A DNA stretch of 64,000 nt from Gordonia hydrophobica NBRC 16057 (GCF_001592365.1 NZ_BCWU01000008.1:62001-126000), one strand, 5' to 3'. Counted from the first letter of the stretch, positions 26,967 to 36,439 are shown. The notes: generated by a model not told the origin, from the letters alone. Numbers and translations are program-made.

Positions 26967-28151
26967 TCAGAGGGAGACGACGCCGGCGGCGGACAGCCGA
27001 TCGATGTCGGCGTCCTCGTACCCGAGGTCGCGCAGGACGGCGGAGGTGTGCTGGCCGAGGCCCGGATCCGCCGTGGTGGAGAGCTTGACCATGCTCCCCA
27101 GGTGCCACGGCGAGCCGAGAGCGGTGTGCGTCTCGCCGTCGACGTCGGAGACCTCGACGAACAGACCGGACGCACTCACGTCTTCGCTGCGCATCACGTC
27201 GGCGTAGGTGTTGATCTGCCCGGCGACCACGCCGTTCGACGTCAGGAGCGCCATCGCTTCGGCACGAGTCATCGTGGAGAAGGCGCTGCGCAGTTCGGTC
27301 AGCATCGCCGCGCGGTTCTTGACTCGCTGTTCGTTGTCCGCGAATCGGGGATCCTCGGGCAGATCGGGTCGGCCGATGAGGGTGCACAGCCGGACGAAGT
27401 GCGGCTGCGAGTAGGCGGACAGTACGAGGCTTCCGTCCTTTGTCGTCATGACGTCGGCGGCGGGTGCGAGACGGTCCTGACCGTTGCCGCGACGCTTCGG
27501 CTCCTGCCCGGTCAGCAGATACTGGCCGTAACCGGTGGCCTGCATGTGAACGGCGACTTCGAGGAGCGAGACCTCGACGGTGTCGCCGACGCCGGTGCGG
27601 AGTCGACCGACGTACGCGCCGAGAATCGCCTGCGCGCAGACGTATCCGGTGGCCGCGTCGATGATCTGCGATCCGACCTTCTGCGGCTCACCGTCGGCCT
27701 CGCCGGTGACCCACATCAGCCCGCTCTCGGCTTGCGCCGCGATGTCGAGCCCGGGACGATCCTTCGACGGTCCGTGGAGTCCGAATCCGCTGACGGTCGC
27801 GTAGATCATCGCGGGGTGCTCGGCGAGAACCTGCTCGGCGCCGAGCCCGAAGGACTCCATGACGCCGGGGCGCAGGTTCTGGACGACGATGTCGGCGCCG
27901 GCGACGAGCTTCTTGGCGATGGCCAGGCCGTCCGCCGATTTGAGGTCGAGGGTGATGGCGCGCTTGCCGCGGTTGTAGTTCTGCAGCATCGCCTTGCCCG
28001 CGGTGCCGATGACGCGTGCCGACTCCCCGTGGAGGGGTTCGATCTTGATCACGTCGGCGCCGAGGTCGGCGAGCGCCTGAGTGGCGGCGGGGGCGGCGAT
28101 GAACTGTCCGAAGTCGATGACGCGAACGCCGTCCAATGGTGCGGTGGTCAT
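26967..28151 (-). CDS. Family III CoA-transferase (CaiB/BaiF)
   Basis: 394 residues. VIDFGQFIAAPAATQALADLGADVIKIE at the N-terminus, RGKRAITLDLK near 63 and SGFGLHGPSKDRPGLDIAAQAESGLM near 120-145, which contains the catalytic Asp (GLD). Such enzymes move CoA between carboxylic acids through an aspartyl-CoA thioester anhydride, avoiding ATP. As second gene after a carboxylate-type MFS carrier, it probably activates the imported acid for the beta-oxidation genes that follow. The family includes succinyl-CoA:mesaconate, formyl-CoA:oxalate, carnitine and racemase (AMACR) members; the acid cannot be named. Start overlaps the MFS stop (ATGA, 28148-28151). Confidence 0.92.
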   Translation of the reverse strand: MTTAPLDGVRVIDFGQFIAAPAATQALADLGADVIKIEPLHGESARVIGTAGKAMLQNYNRGKRAITLDLKSADGLAIAKKLVAGADIVVQNLRPGVMESFGLGAEQVLAEHPAMIYATVSGFGLHGPSKDRPGLDIAAQAESGLMWVTGEADGEPQKVGSQIIDAATGYVCAQAILGAYVGRLRTGVGDTVEVSLLEVAVHMQATGYGQYLLTGQEPKRRGNGQDRLAPAADVMTTKDGSLVLSAYSQPHFVRLCTLIGRPDLPEDPRFADNEQRVKNRAAMLTELRSAFSTMTRAEAMALLTSNGVVAGQINTYADVMRSEDVSASGLFVEVSDVDGETHTALGSPWHLGSMVKLSTTADPGLGQHTSAVLRDLGYEDADIDRLSAAGVVSL

Positions 28152-29467
28152 GCTGTCTTCTCCTCAACGGAAGTACGGATACGAAGGATGTCGCGCTCGG
28201 GCTTGACGAGGAACACGGCGATGACCGCGCCGACGATCATGAGTGCCCCGGAGCTCTGGAAGCCGAACGCATAGCCGGCGATCTTGTCGGCAGCCGAGCC
28301 GACGGCGAAGCCGAGGACCAGCGGAGCCACCATGCCGGAGATGCTGGCGATGGCCGAGAGCATGCCGAGCACCATGCCGCGTCGCTTGGCCGCCACCACG
28401 TCGGCGATCGCCGAGAGGGCGACGCCGAAGGCCGCGGTGTTGAGCGAGAACGCCAGCGAGATCAGGACCAGCTGCACCGGCCCCTGCTGCAGGAAGGTGA
28501 ACCCTGCCATCGACACGCCTGCGGCGGCGACCAGTGCGGCACTGAGGTAGCCGCGGGCGATCCGACGAGACACGCCGCGCGAGATCAGTCGACCGGAGAA
28601 CCAGCCGGCGACGATCGCACCGACGGCGGCGAGACCGTACGGCAGCATCATCAGCTGACCGGCGGTGGCGGTGTCGTAGCCGAGACCCTCCTGGAGGTAC
28701 ACGGGCAGCCAGGCGATCTTCAACGTGGTGGACCAGTACGAGCTGAACATCAGGATCGCGATGCCGATGACGGTCCCGGTCTTGAGGATGACGGAGTACG
28801 GGGCGTCGACGGTGTCGACGACGACAGTCGACTTGGTGTGCGCTGCCGCGGCTTCCGCGTCCGGCGTGCGGCTGAACGCGAGCCAGGCGATCGCCCAGAT
28901 CACGCCGAGGGCGATGAGCACATAGAACGCGGCGTGCCAGTTCCATCGGAAGATCATCCAGGTGAGCAGCGGTGCGGCGATCAGCGTGCCGATCGATGCG
29001 CCGGCCGAGACGAAGCCTCCGGCCATGGCACGCCGTTCCGGCGGGAACCACGCGTGTGCTGCGTGATTCGCGAGTGCGAAGGCCGGTCCCTCGGCGAAGC
29101 CGAGGATCACGCGGCAGGCGATCAGCACACCGAAGCTCACCGTCCCCAGCAGCGGGATCATCGTGGCGACCCAGATCAGCATCAGACCGGCGAGCAGCCA
29201 GCGCAGGCTGACTCGCGAGGAGAGCCAGCCGAAGAACAGCGCTCCGGCCGCGAACAGCCAGAAGAACGCGCTCTGCAGCAGGCCGAACTGTTCAGAGCTG
29301 AGCCCGAGGTCGGCCTGGATCTGGACACCGGCGAATGCGATGACCGACTTGTCGGCGTGATTGATGAGCATGAAGACAACGAGAAGGCCGACGACCAACC
29401 ATGCCCGACCGGCCTTCGGCGCCGGGGCACTCTTCTCGATGCCCGGTGCGGGCGCTGTTTGAGTCAT
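28148..29467 (-). CDS. MFS transporter, anion:cation symporter type
   Basis: 439 residues with 12 predicted membrane helices. The loop between helices 2 and 3 reads FFGWLSSRVSLRWLLAGLM, the MFS motif A region in degenerate form. ADKSVIAFAGVQIQADLGLSSEQFGLLQSAFFW near residue 40 is characteristic of ACS-family (phthalate, tartrate, hexuronate, glucarate) carriers. It is first in the catabolic operon and translationally coupled to the CoA-transferase, so I infer that it imports the acid degraded by the downstream enzymes. The region upstream (29468-29646) carries a 13-bp dyad that may bind the LysR protein. Confidence 0.9.
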   Translation of the reverse strand: MTQTAPAPGIEKSAPAPKAGRAWLVVGLLVVFMLINHADKSVIAFAGVQIQADLGLSSEQFGLLQSAFFWLFAAGALFFGWLSSRVSLRWLLAGLMLIWVATMIPLLGTVSFGVLIACRVILGFAEGPAFALANHAAHAWFPPERRAMAGGFVSAGASIGTLIAAPLLTWMIFRWNWHAAFYVLIALGVIWAIAWLAFSRTPDAEAAAAHTKSTVVVDTVDAPYSVILKTGTVIGIAILMFSSYWSTTLKIAWLPVYLQEGLGYDTATAGQLMMLPYGLAAVGAIVAGWFSGRLISRGVSRRIARGYLSAALVAAAGVSMAGFTFLQQGPVQLVLISLAFSLNTAAFGVALSAIADVVAAKRRGMVLGMLSAIASISGMVAPLVLGFAVGSAADKIAGYAFGFQSSGALMIVGAVIAVFLVKPERDILRIRTSVEEKTA

Positions 29468-29550
29468 CGCGTTCCTTCTCGATCTCTGATGGCGAAATCA
29501 CGGCGATCGAGGACGACATCTCAGTGGTATGCCGCACAGTCAGTTCTGTA

Positions 29551-29563
29551 ATGCGAACCGCAT
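29551..29563. promoter_or_regulatory. Candidate LysR operator ATGCG-AAC-CGCAT
   Basis: A perfect 5-bp dyad with a 3-base spacer, 84 bases before the MFS start and just downstream (in transcription) of the LysR gene. LysR proteins bind dyads of this size near target promoters. Support is positional. Confidence 0.4.
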
Positions 29564-29646
29564 CGCAGTGATCGAACACACTCAGTGAACCGCTCGGCGA
29601 TTCATTGCGTCAAAGACCAAAAGAAGAGCGAACTCAATGATATTAA

Positions 29647-30648
29647 CTATGACTGCAGGTCACGCTGGTTATCGTCGCGCAACCTGCGGTCCCCTACACG
29701 GCGCATCCCCTCCGCCGCCTCGACAATGGTGAGACCGTCGCGCATGCGCTCGGCGACGCCGTCGGCGAACTCGGCCACGGATTCGCGCGCCGAGATCAGG
29801 AACTGTGCGGCGGTCTCCGTCAGTCGCTCGGTCCGGTAGATCACACCCAACCCGCGCAGGAGCCGCGGTTCCAGATCACGAACAACGGCACCGCGCTGCG
29901 ACGCGTCCAGTGCGCTGCGCAAGGTCACGATCGTCGCGCCACCGCCGGCGAGGACCACGGGCAGAACGGTCCCCCGCTGCTGGACGCGAACCGCGACGTC
30001 GGGTTCCACCCCCGCCTGGCGGAGCGAGCGCTCGATGAAGTCTCGTGTCTCCGTACCGGGTTCGCCGAGCACCAACGGCACGCCTCCGAGCCTCGCGACG
30101 GGCATCGGATCCGCCCACCGAGCTTCCGTCCCGGCCGGTGCGACCAAGACGAAGTGCTGGTCGATGAGGTGTTCACCGGTGAGTTCGGCCAGGTCGCGGG
30201 TCGTCGACACGATGCCGAGTTCGCAAGCACCGGACCGGACCAGTTCCACCACGTCGGCCGTCGAGTCTCGTTCCTGGATCCGAAACCGCACATCCGGATG
30301 ACTGTGGCGAAACTTCGCCACCCAGACCGACAGCGGATCCGACGAGAGGTCGGAGAGGGCCGCGATGTCGATGTGGCCGCTCCGGCCGGCGCCGACGTCG
30401 CGCACGAGGTTCTCGGCGCGCTCCACCAGCCGCAGGATCTCCCTCGCTGAGCCGACCAGCGCCTCGCCCGCCGGGGCCAGCACGAGTCCGCGGCCGACCC
30501 GGTGGAACAGTTCCGTACCCAGGCTCTTCTCCAGTCGGCGTACCGATTGCGACAGCGACGGCTGCGCCACGTTGAGGTCAGCTGCTGCCCGGGTGACGCC
30601 GCCGGCGTCGACGACAGCGAGGAAGTACTCCAACTGACGCAGGTCCAT
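29647..30648 (-). CDS. LysR-family transcriptional regulator
   Basis: 333 residues. The winged HTH occupies the first ~62 residues (MDLRQLEYFLAVVDAGGVTRAAADLNVAQPSLSQSVRRLEKSLGTELFHR), followed by a linker helix and a type 2 periplasmic-binding-like effector domain (about 90-295). I chose the ATG at 30648 because MDLRQLEYF is the canonical start, although seven more codons are open upstream. It is transcribed in the same direction as the acid-catabolic operon and immediately upstream of it, separated by 179 bases with a candidate operator. Control of that operon by its acid or acyl-CoA substrate is the natural inference. Confidence 0.93.
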   Translation of the reverse strand: MDLRQLEYFLAVVDAGGVTRAAADLNVAQPSLSQSVRRLEKSLGTELFHRVGRGLVLAPAGEALVGSAREILRLVERAENLVRDVGAGRSGHIDIAALSDLSSDPLSVWVAKFRHSHPDVRFRIQERDSTADVVELVRSGACELGIVSTTRDLAELTGEHLIDQHFVLVAPAGTEARWADPMPVARLGGVPLVLGEPGTETRDFIERSLRQAGVEPDVAVRVQQRGTVLPVVLAGGGATIVTLRSALDASQRGAVVRDLEPRLLRGLGVIYRTERLTETAAQFLISARESVAEFADGVAERMRDGLTIVEAAEGMRRVGDRRLRDDNQRDLQS

Positions 30649-30680
30649 GGTGCAAATGTACGCATCCAACCGAGCCGACC

Positions 30681-30742
30681 CGTCGATATCGTCGCCTCCC
30701 GTGCGTCACCATGGTGTCGGGCACTGTCGGCCCGGCCCGACA
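30681..30742 (+). promoter_or_regulatory. ECF42-type autoregulatory promoter and leader hairpin
   Basis: CGTCGA (30681-30686), 17 bases, CGTC (30704-30707) at the head of the 19-base block shared with 22471-22489. TGTCGGGC (30715-30722) pairs with GCCCGACA (30735-30742), the same arms as at the DGPF gene but a longer loop. It lies directly upstream of the sigma gene, which suggests autoregulation. Confidence 0.75.
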
Positions 30743-30757
30743 CCACCGGGAGGATTG

Positions 30758-32050
30758 ATGACGCAGGAACGCGCTGGCGCGGACGATGCTCGGGCGGCGC
30801 TCGCCGACGTCGATCGCGACACGCGCTCACGTGTGCTCGCCACGCTGACGAGCCGCTTCGGGGATCTCGACCTGGCCGAGGACGCCCTGCAGGAAGCGTT
30901 GGCGCAGGCGCTCGTCACCTGGCCGGACACCGGGGTCCCGGCGTCGCCCGGAGCGTGGCTCACGACCACGGCCAAGCGGAAGGCGCTCGACGTGGTGCGA
31001 CGCGAGAAGGTCCTGTCCGACAAACTCGCCCGCCTGCACATCGAGTCCGACCGCGATGCACGACCGGCCGGATACTCCGACCCCGCCGACCTCGACGCCA
31101 ACGCCCTGCCCGACGATCGCCTGGGCATGTTCTTCGCCTGCGCCCACCCGACCATCACCACGGAAGACCGCATCGCCTTGACCCTGCGGTTCGTCGCGGG
31201 CCTGACCACGCCGGAGGTGGCGCACGCACTGCTGGTGCCGGTTCCCACCATGCAGCAGCGGATTGTGCGCGCGAAGAAGCGGATCGTCACGCTGGGCGTG
31301 CCGTTCACCGCGCCGACCACCGACGACCTGCCGGAGCGATCCGCCGGCGTGCTGCGCGTCGTCTACCTCCTGTACGCCGAGGGCTTCGCCCGATCATCCG
31401 GCGCCGAGCACGTGCGCGACGACCTCACGACCGAGGCGATTCGTCTCGCACGACTGCTGGCACGACTTCTCCCCCACGCGGAGACCGTCGGTCTGCTGGC
31501 ACTCCTGCTCCTGACGCAGGCACGACGTCCGGCGCGGCTCGACGACGACCGACCGGTTCCACTCGGCAGGCAGGACCGCACGAAGTGGGACCGCGACATG
31601 ATCGCCCAGGGGCTGCGCCTCGCCGAGGAGGCCGCCGGTTCACCGGGTGCCGGCCCGTACGTGATCCAGGCCGCGATCGCCGCGGTGCATGCCGAGGCCC
31701 CGGACACCGACAGTACCGACTGGGAGCAGATCGCCGTGCTCTACCGGCTTCTGCAGACGCATGATCCGGGGCCGGTGGTGAAGGTGGGCAGAGCCGTCGC
31801 AGTCGGTCGTGCGCGCGGACCGGAGCACGGCTTGCGGATGCTCGACGACCTCCGCGACGACCGCTCGCTGAGGCGCTATCGGCCCTACCACGTCGCGCGG
31901 GCGATCACGCTCGTCGAACTCGGCGACGGCCCGTCCGCGGCGGCGGCCTATCGCGACGCCCTGGCGTTGCCCGGCAACGACGTCGAAGACGAGTTCCTCA
32001 CCGAGTCGCTGCTCGAGATCACGACTGCTGACCGGCCGCGCACCGAGTGA
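30758..32050 (+). CDS. ECF sigma factor, ECF42-like (long C-terminal extension)
   Basis: 430 residues. Sigma region 2 (about 20-85: DLDLAEDALQEALAQALVTWP then PGAWLTTTAKRKALDVVRRE) and region 4 (about 120-180: RIALTLRFVAGLTTPEVAHALLVPVPTMQQRIVRAKKRI) are followed by a ~230-residue TPR-like/DUF6596 extension beginning LRVVYLLYAEGF and ending ALALPGNDVEDEFLTESLLEI. This is the ECF42 architecture, known to control DGPF-protein genes. Its extension replaces a classical anti-sigma factor; none is encoded nearby. GGGAGG lies 4 bases before the ATG at 30758. The DGPF partner at 22541 shares its promoter. Confidence 0.92.
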   Translation: MTQERAGADDARAALADVDRDTRSRVLATLTSRFGDLDLAEDALQEALAQALVTWPDTGVPASPGAWLTTTAKRKALDVVRREKVLSDKLARLHIESDRDARPAGYSDPADLDANALPDDRLGMFFACAHPTITTEDRIALTLRFVAGLTTPEVAHALLVPVPTMQQRIVRAKKRIVTLGVPFTAPTTDDLPERSAGVLRVVYLLYAEGFARSSGAEHVRDDLTTEAIRLARLLARLLPHAETVGLLALLLLTQARRPARLDDDRPVPLGRQDRTKWDRDMIAQGLRLAEEAAGSPGAGPYVIQAAIAAVHAEAPDTDSTDWEQIAVLYRLLQTHDPGPVVKVGRAVAVGRARGPEHGLRMLDDLRDDRSLRRYRPYHVARAITLVELGDGPSAAAAYRDALALPGNDVEDEFLTESLLEITTADRPRTE

Positions 32051-32066
32051 TGTCCGGGCTGCCTCG

Positions 32067-32774
32067 TCAGCGCTTGCCGAACACCAGCAGCGCGTCGGCC
32101 ACGAGGTCGTGCGGGTAGCGGTCCCAGACGATCTCGGTGGTTCCGACCTCGTCCAGGTGGTCGGCGAGGACGCGACGGCAGTCGTCGATCAGGTGCGTCG
32201 TCCGGTCGCGGTGGCAGATGTCGGCGACGTTCCACACCACATACCCGCCTGTGACGACGACGTGCCTGCACTGCGCCGCGACCAGTCCGAGCTGGTGGAG
32301 ATAGCGGTCGTAGTCCCCGCCCGACTCCTCGTACGCGGTCAGCGGGTCGGCGTCGTGATCGTGGGACGTCATGTACGGCGGCGACGTGAGGACCAGCTGG
32401 GCGCAGTCCGCCGACCGTTCCCCCTCGGCACGGAGGACCCGCACCATGGCACGCGCGTCACCCTCGTGAATCCGCGCATCGGGCAGCGCGCGCCGAAGCG
32501 ACTCGATCCGTTCCGGCAGCAGTTCGATGCCGACGGACCGGCGACCCAACGCCGCCGCCCGCAGCAACGTGGTGCCGAATCCTGCGAATGGGTCGAAGAC
32601 GGTGTCACCGGGCGCCGTGCATCGATCGATCACGTGATCGACGATCTCGGCCAGCATGTGCACGTCCTCGTCGGCCGACGGCGGACGTTGGTTCCGGAAA
32701 TCGTCGTGCGTCGCGAACAGCTGGGCGTCCAACGGAAACCGCACTGCGACGGGCTCATCTCCCACAGTCGTCAC
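32067..32774 (-). CDS. Orphan DNA methyltransferase (N4-cytosine/N6-adenine type)
   Basis: 235 residues. AdoMet motif I DPFAGFGTTLLRAAALGR near 61 precedes catalytic motif IV TSPPYMTSHDHD near 131, so motif order is I-IV. The upstream NQRPPSADEDVHMLAEIVDHVIDRC helix is typical of the DNA methylase N-4/N-6 superfamily. No restriction gene is adjacent, so it is an orphan with a possible regulatory or self-protection role. An RNA or tRNA guanine-N2 methyltransferase is a less likely alternative. GTG at 32774 follows a TACACT box after 6 bases, so the mRNA is probably leaderless. A terminator separates it from icd. Confidence 0.82.
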   Translation of the reverse strand: MTTVGDEPVAVRFPLDAQLFATHDDFRNQRPPSADEDVHMLAEIVDHVIDRCTAPGDTVFDPFAGFGTTLLRAAALGRRSVGIELLPERIESLRRALPDARIHEGDARAMVRVLRAEGERSADCAQLVLTSPPYMTSHDHDADPLTAYEESGGDYDRYLHQLGLVAAQCRHVVVTGGYVVWNVADICHRDRTTHLIDDCRRVLADHLDEVGTTEIVWDRYPHDLVADALLVFGKR

Positions 32775-32780
32775 CCGTGC

Positions 32781-32786
32781 AGTGTA
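32781..32786 (-). promoter_or_regulatory. -10 box TACACT for a leaderless methyltransferase mRNA
   Basis: On the minus strand TACACT ends 6 bases before the GTG at 32774. No Shine-Dalgarno sequence. Confidence 0.55.
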
Positions 32787-32797
32787 CCGACAGACGG

Positions 32798-32836
32798 CAG
32801 AACGCCCGACCTGCGCGAAGCGGGCCGGGCGTTCTG
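32798..32836 (-). terminator. Terminator after icd
   Basis: The perfect 11-bp arms CAGAACGCCCG/CGGGCGTTCTG (32798-32808, 32826-32836) continue inward as CCTGC/GCGGG around a GCGAA loop. Confidence 0.85.
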
Positions 32837-32852
32837 CCTCAGAGGGTGTCCG

Positions 32853-35087
32853 CTACACGCGGGCGGCCTCCAGTGCGGCATTCAGCGTTGCGCTCGGGCG
32901 CATCGCCGCGCTCAGCTTCTCGCCGTCGGCCATGTAGTAACCGCCGAGATCGACCGCGTGTCCCTGCACGGCCGCGATCTCGTCGACGATCGTGTCCGCG
33001 TCCGCCGCCAGCTTCTCCGCCAGCGGAGCGAACTGCTTGGCCAGCTCGGCGTCGTCGGTCTGTGCTGCCAACGCCTCCGCCCAGTAGAGGGCCAGGTAGA
33101 ACTGGCTGCCGCGGTTGTCGAGCTCACCGGTGTTGCGCGACGGCGACTTCCGGTTGTCGAGCAGTTTGCTGGTGGCCGCGTCGAGGGTCGTCGCGAGGAT
33201 GGCGGCCTTCGCGTTGTCGTACTTGCGACCGAGGTCCTCGAGGCTGGCCGCCAGTGCCAGGAACTCACCCAGCGAGTCCCACCGCAGGTGGTTCTCCTCC
33301 ACGAGCTGCTTCACGTGCTTCGGAGCGGAGCCGCCCGCGCCGGTCTCGTACAGGCCGCCGCCCGCCATCAGCGGAACCACCGACAGCATCTTGGCGCTGG
33401 TGCCCAGCTCCAGGATCGGGAACAGGTCGGTCAGGTAGTCGCGGAGGATGTTGCCGGTCACCGAGATGGTGTCGAGGCCGCGCATCGCGCGCTCGAGGGT
33501 GTACCGCATGGCGCGGACCTGCGACATGATCTGGATGTCGAGGCCCTCGGTGTCGTGGTCCTTGAGGTACTTCTTGACCAGCGTGATGAGGTTGTTCTCG
33601 TGCGGACGGTACGGGTCCAGCCAGAAGACGGCGGGCATGCCCGAGGCGCGCGAGCGCGTGACGGCGAGCTTCACCCAGTCCTGGATCGGGGCGTCCTTGA
33701 CGATGCACATGCGCCAGATGTCGCCCTGCTCCACATCCTGCGACAGGAGCACCTCGCCGGTGGAGGCGTCGACGATGTTCGCGACACCGCCCTCGGGGAT
33801 CTCGAAGGTCTTGTCGTGCGAGCCGTATTCCTCGGCCTTCTGCGCCATCAGACCGACGTTGGGCACGGTGCCCATGGTGGTGGGATCGAACGCGCCGTTG
33901 GTCTTGCAGAAGTTGATGATCTCCTGGTAGATCCGCGCGAAGGTCGACTCGGGCATCACGGCCTTGGTGTCCTTCTTGCGGCCGTCGGCGCCGTACATCT
34001 TGCCGCCGATACGGATCATCGCGGGCATGGAGGCGTCGACGATGACGTCGCTCGGCGAGTGGAAGTTGGTGATGCCGTTGGCCGAGTCGACCATCGCCAG
34101 CTCCGGGCGGGTCTCGTGGCACCGGTGCATGTCGGCGACGACCTCTTCGCGCTTCGACGCCGGGAGCGTGGCGATCTTCTCGTACAGATCGGCCAGACCG
34201 TTGTTGACGTTGACGCCGAGCTCGTCGAACAGGTCACCGTGCTTGGCGAAGGCGTCCTTGTAGAACACCTTGACCGCGTGACCGAAGACGATGGGGTGCG
34301 AGACCTTCATCATCGTCGCCTTGACGTGCAGCGAGAACATGACGCCGGTGTCGCGCGCGTCGTTGAGCTGCTCTTCGTAGAACTCGAGGAGCGCCTTCTT
34401 GCTCATGAACATGCTGTCGATGACGTCGCCCTTGTCGAGCTGGACCGTCTTCATGAGGTGGACTTCGCCGTCGGGGGTGACGACCTCCATGCGCGTCTCG
34501 CAGGCGTGGTCGAGGATCATCGACTTCTCGCCGGCGTAGAAGTCGCCGTGCGTCATGTGCGCGACGTGCGACTGGGAGGCCATCGACCACTTGCCCATGC
34601 TGTGCGGGTTCTTCCGCGCGTACTCCTTGACCGCCTTCGGTGCGCGGCGATCGGAGTTTCCTTCGCGCAGAACCGGGTTCACTGCGCTGCCGAGGCACGC
34701 CGAGTAGCGCTCGCGGAGCTCTTCCTCTTCCGGCGTCTTCGGATCCTGCGGGTAGTCCGGGACTGCGTAGCCCTTCTCCTGCAGTTCGTGGATGGCGGCG
34801 TTGAGCTGCGGGACGGAGGCGCTGATGTTGGGAAGCTTGATGATGTTGGTCTCGGGAACCTGAGTCAGTCGGCCCAACTCGCCGAGGTTGTCCGGGACGC
34901 GCTGCTCGTCGGTCAGCACCTCCGGGAAGGTCGCGAGGATGCGGGCGGCGACGGAGATGTCACTCGTCGTGACGTCGATGCCTGCGGCGCTGGTGAACGT
35001 CCGGATGATCGGCAGGAACGCTTCGGTGGCGAGGCGCGGCGCCTCGTCGGTCAAGGTGTAAATGATCGTCTGGTCTTGGGAGGCCAT
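32853..35087 (-). CDS. icd: Isocitrate dehydrogenase (NADP), monomeric type
   Basis: 744 residues, the length typical of the monomeric NADP-IDH family found in actinobacteria and unrelated in size to the ~45-kDa dimeric enzyme. The start [21 protein letters not shown] and internal motifs [18 protein letters not shown] near the C-terminus and KSSK-free [11 protein letters not shown] near 405 are family features. [19 protein letters not shown] near 340 and [15 protein letters not shown] near 485 lie in the substrate/NADP region. It oxidatively decarboxylates isocitrate to 2-oxoglutarate and gives NADPH, complementing aconitase in the same window. ATG at 35087 follows GAGGTTGACC. It is followed by a clear terminator. 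A 999-codon frame on the opposite strand is a shadow. Confidence 0.97.
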   Translation of the reverse strand: MASQDQTIIYTLTDEAPRLATEAFLPIIRTFTSAAGIDVTTSDISVAARILATFPEVLTDEQRVPDNLGELGRLTQVPETNIIKLPNISASVPQLNAAIHELQEKGYAVPDYPQDPKTPEEEELRERYSACLGSAVNPVLREGNSDRRAPKAVKEYARKNPHSMGKWSMASQSHVAHMTHGDFYAGEKSMILDHACETRMEVVTPDGEVHLMKTVQLDKGDVIDSMFMSKKALLEFYEEQLNDARDTGVMFSLHVKATMMKVSHPIVFGHAVKVFYKDAFAKHGDLFDELGVNVNNGLADLYEKIATLPASKREEVVADMHRCHETRPELAMVDSANGITNFHSPSDVIVDASMPAMIRIGGKMYGADGRKKDTKAVMPESTFARIYQEIINFCKTNGAFDPTTMGTVPNVGLMAQKAEEYGSHDKTFEIPEGGVANIVDASTGEVLLSQDVEQGDIWRMCIVKDAPIQDWVKLAVTRSRASGMPAVFWLDPYRPHENNLITLVKKYLKDHDTEGLDIQIMSQVRAMRYTLERAMRGLDTISVTGNILRDYLTDLFPILELGTSAKMLSVVPLMAGGGLYETGAGGSAPKHVKQLVEENHLRWDSLGEFLALAASLEDLGRKYDNAKAAILATTLDAATSKLLDNRKSPSRNTGELDNRGSQFYLALYWAEALAAQTDDAELAKQFAPLAEKLAADADTIVDEIAAVQGHAVDLGGYYMADGEKLSAAMRPSATLNAALEAARV

Positions 35088-35209
35088 GTGTGGTCAACCT
35101 CATTCTGATCGTTGTTCTTGTGGAACTATCTGATATTCAGTCGCCCTATATTGTTCCGCTATTCGTGATCCGAATCGACCCGACTCGCGAATGCGAGACC
35201 TGGCACACA

Positions 35210-36337
35210 CTAGTTTTCGTCGCGACCTGCGCTGCTTGCAGAATCAAGCACACATTCGGGGGCCGCTAACGGGTCGCGGGCGGCCCGAAGACGTCGAATC
35301 GCGACGACGGATTTGGCCACGGCGGCCGTCACCGGAGCTCCCAGCACCATTCCGAGAAGGCCCGCGACCGTGCCGCCGACCATCGTCGCGAGCAGCACGG
35401 TGACGGGGTGTATCCGCAACGACGAGCCGAGCGCCCACGAACTGACGACGCTCTGGATGGTGCCGTTGGAGATCACGAACGTGACACCGATGATGATCGC
35501 GGCCGTCGTACCGCCCGAGCCGAAGGCGATCAGCACCGCGAAGACGCCGGTGATCCACGCGCCGAGGAACGGGATGAACGAGAGGAAGAAATACAGCACG
35601 AAGATCGGGATCACCAGCGGCACTTCGAGTATCAGCAACGGGATCACGAAGATCGGCGCGGTGACGAGGGCGGTGACGGCGGTGCCGCGGAAGTAGCCGC
35701 GGAGCGACTGCCGGCACTGGTCCACCACTTCGTGCACCTCGTCGGCGCGGATCGAGGTCGTCGAGGCGAACCAGTCGGGGAACCGGAGTCCGTCGCGCAG
35801 GACGAAGAACAGGAAGAACACCGAGAAGAACACGCCCATCACGAGCGCGACGGCGCCGTAGACCGTGCTCGTCACGGCGCCGAGGACGCCCTGCCCCACC
35901 TCGGGTGCGTGTTGCTCCACCGCGGTGCGGACGTGTTCGAGCCAGGCGGTGTCGGAGCCGTGATCGTTCAGCCAGCCCACGAGCACGCCCCACCCGGCGT
36001 TGATCTGGCGGAGGATCTCGGGCCACTGATCGATGAAACCCACGACCACGATCGTGACGGTCCCCGCAGCGACCACCAGCAGCACCGCGAGGCACGCGAC
36101 GGTCGCGAGGACGGCGGGGACGCCGCGCCGCTGCAGCATCTCCGACAGCGGCTCCAGGACGATCCCGATGATCACCGCCACGACCAGCGGGACCAGGATG
36201 CCGCTGATCGCGCCGACCGCCGCTGCGGCGACCAGCGCCAGGACGACGATGCCGATCAACGACCAGCTCGCGGTCCCGAGTCGATGGAGGAGGTCGGCGG
36301 CGGTCCGACGATCTGCGGGCGCGGCGTCGTCTGTCAC
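35210..36337 (-). CDS. AI-2E family (PerM-like) membrane transporter
   Basis: 375 residues, eight or so membrane helices. The family fold shows as two N-terminal helices (WSLIGIVVLALVAAAAVGAISG, ILVPLVVAVIIGIVLEPL), a hydrophilic periplasmic loop (about 105-150, INAGWGVLVGWLNDHGSD...), then GVFFSVFFLFFVLRDG, RGYFRGTAVTALVTAPIF, FLSFIPFLGAWI and a C-terminal GGTVAGLLGMVLGAPV. Members exchange cations for substrates such as autoinducer-2 or Na+. The name does not establish AI-2 transport, and actinobacterial members are uncharacterised as far as I know. GTG at 36337 is the only reasonable start. No operon partner. Confidence 0.87.
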   Translation of the reverse strand: MTDDAAPADRRTAADLLHRLGTASWSLIGIVVLALVAAAAVGAISGILVPLVVAVIIGIVLEPLSEMLQRRGVPAVLATVACLAVLLVVAAGTVTIVVVGFIDQWPEILRQINAGWGVLVGWLNDHGSDTAWLEHVRTAVEQHAPEVGQGVLGAVTSTVYGAVALVMGVFFSVFFLFFVLRDGLRFPDWFASTTSIRADEVHEVVDQCRQSLRGYFRGTAVTALVTAPIFVIPLLILEVPLVIPIFVLYFFLSFIPFLGAWITGVFAVLIAFGSGGTTAAIIIGVTFVISNGTIQSVVSSWALGSSLRIHPVTVLLATMVGGTVAGLLGMVLGAPVTAAVAKSVVAIRRLRAARDPLAAPECVLDSASSAGRDEN

Positions 36338-36439
36338 TGGGTCCTTCCAGGCGTGCTGTGGAATCCGGCGAATGCCGCTTCAGACTACGGCGGCCGCACG
36401 GCGTTTGCAGGCGAGCAGACCATCACATCGGCATCGACG

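Noticed and set aside
32109-35108. 999-codon rightward frame opposite isocitrate dehydrogenase
   Set aside because: It is the shadow of icd in high-G+C sequence: low-complexity Arg/Gly/Val/Asp composition, no motifs, and the opposite strand encodes a complete enzyme.
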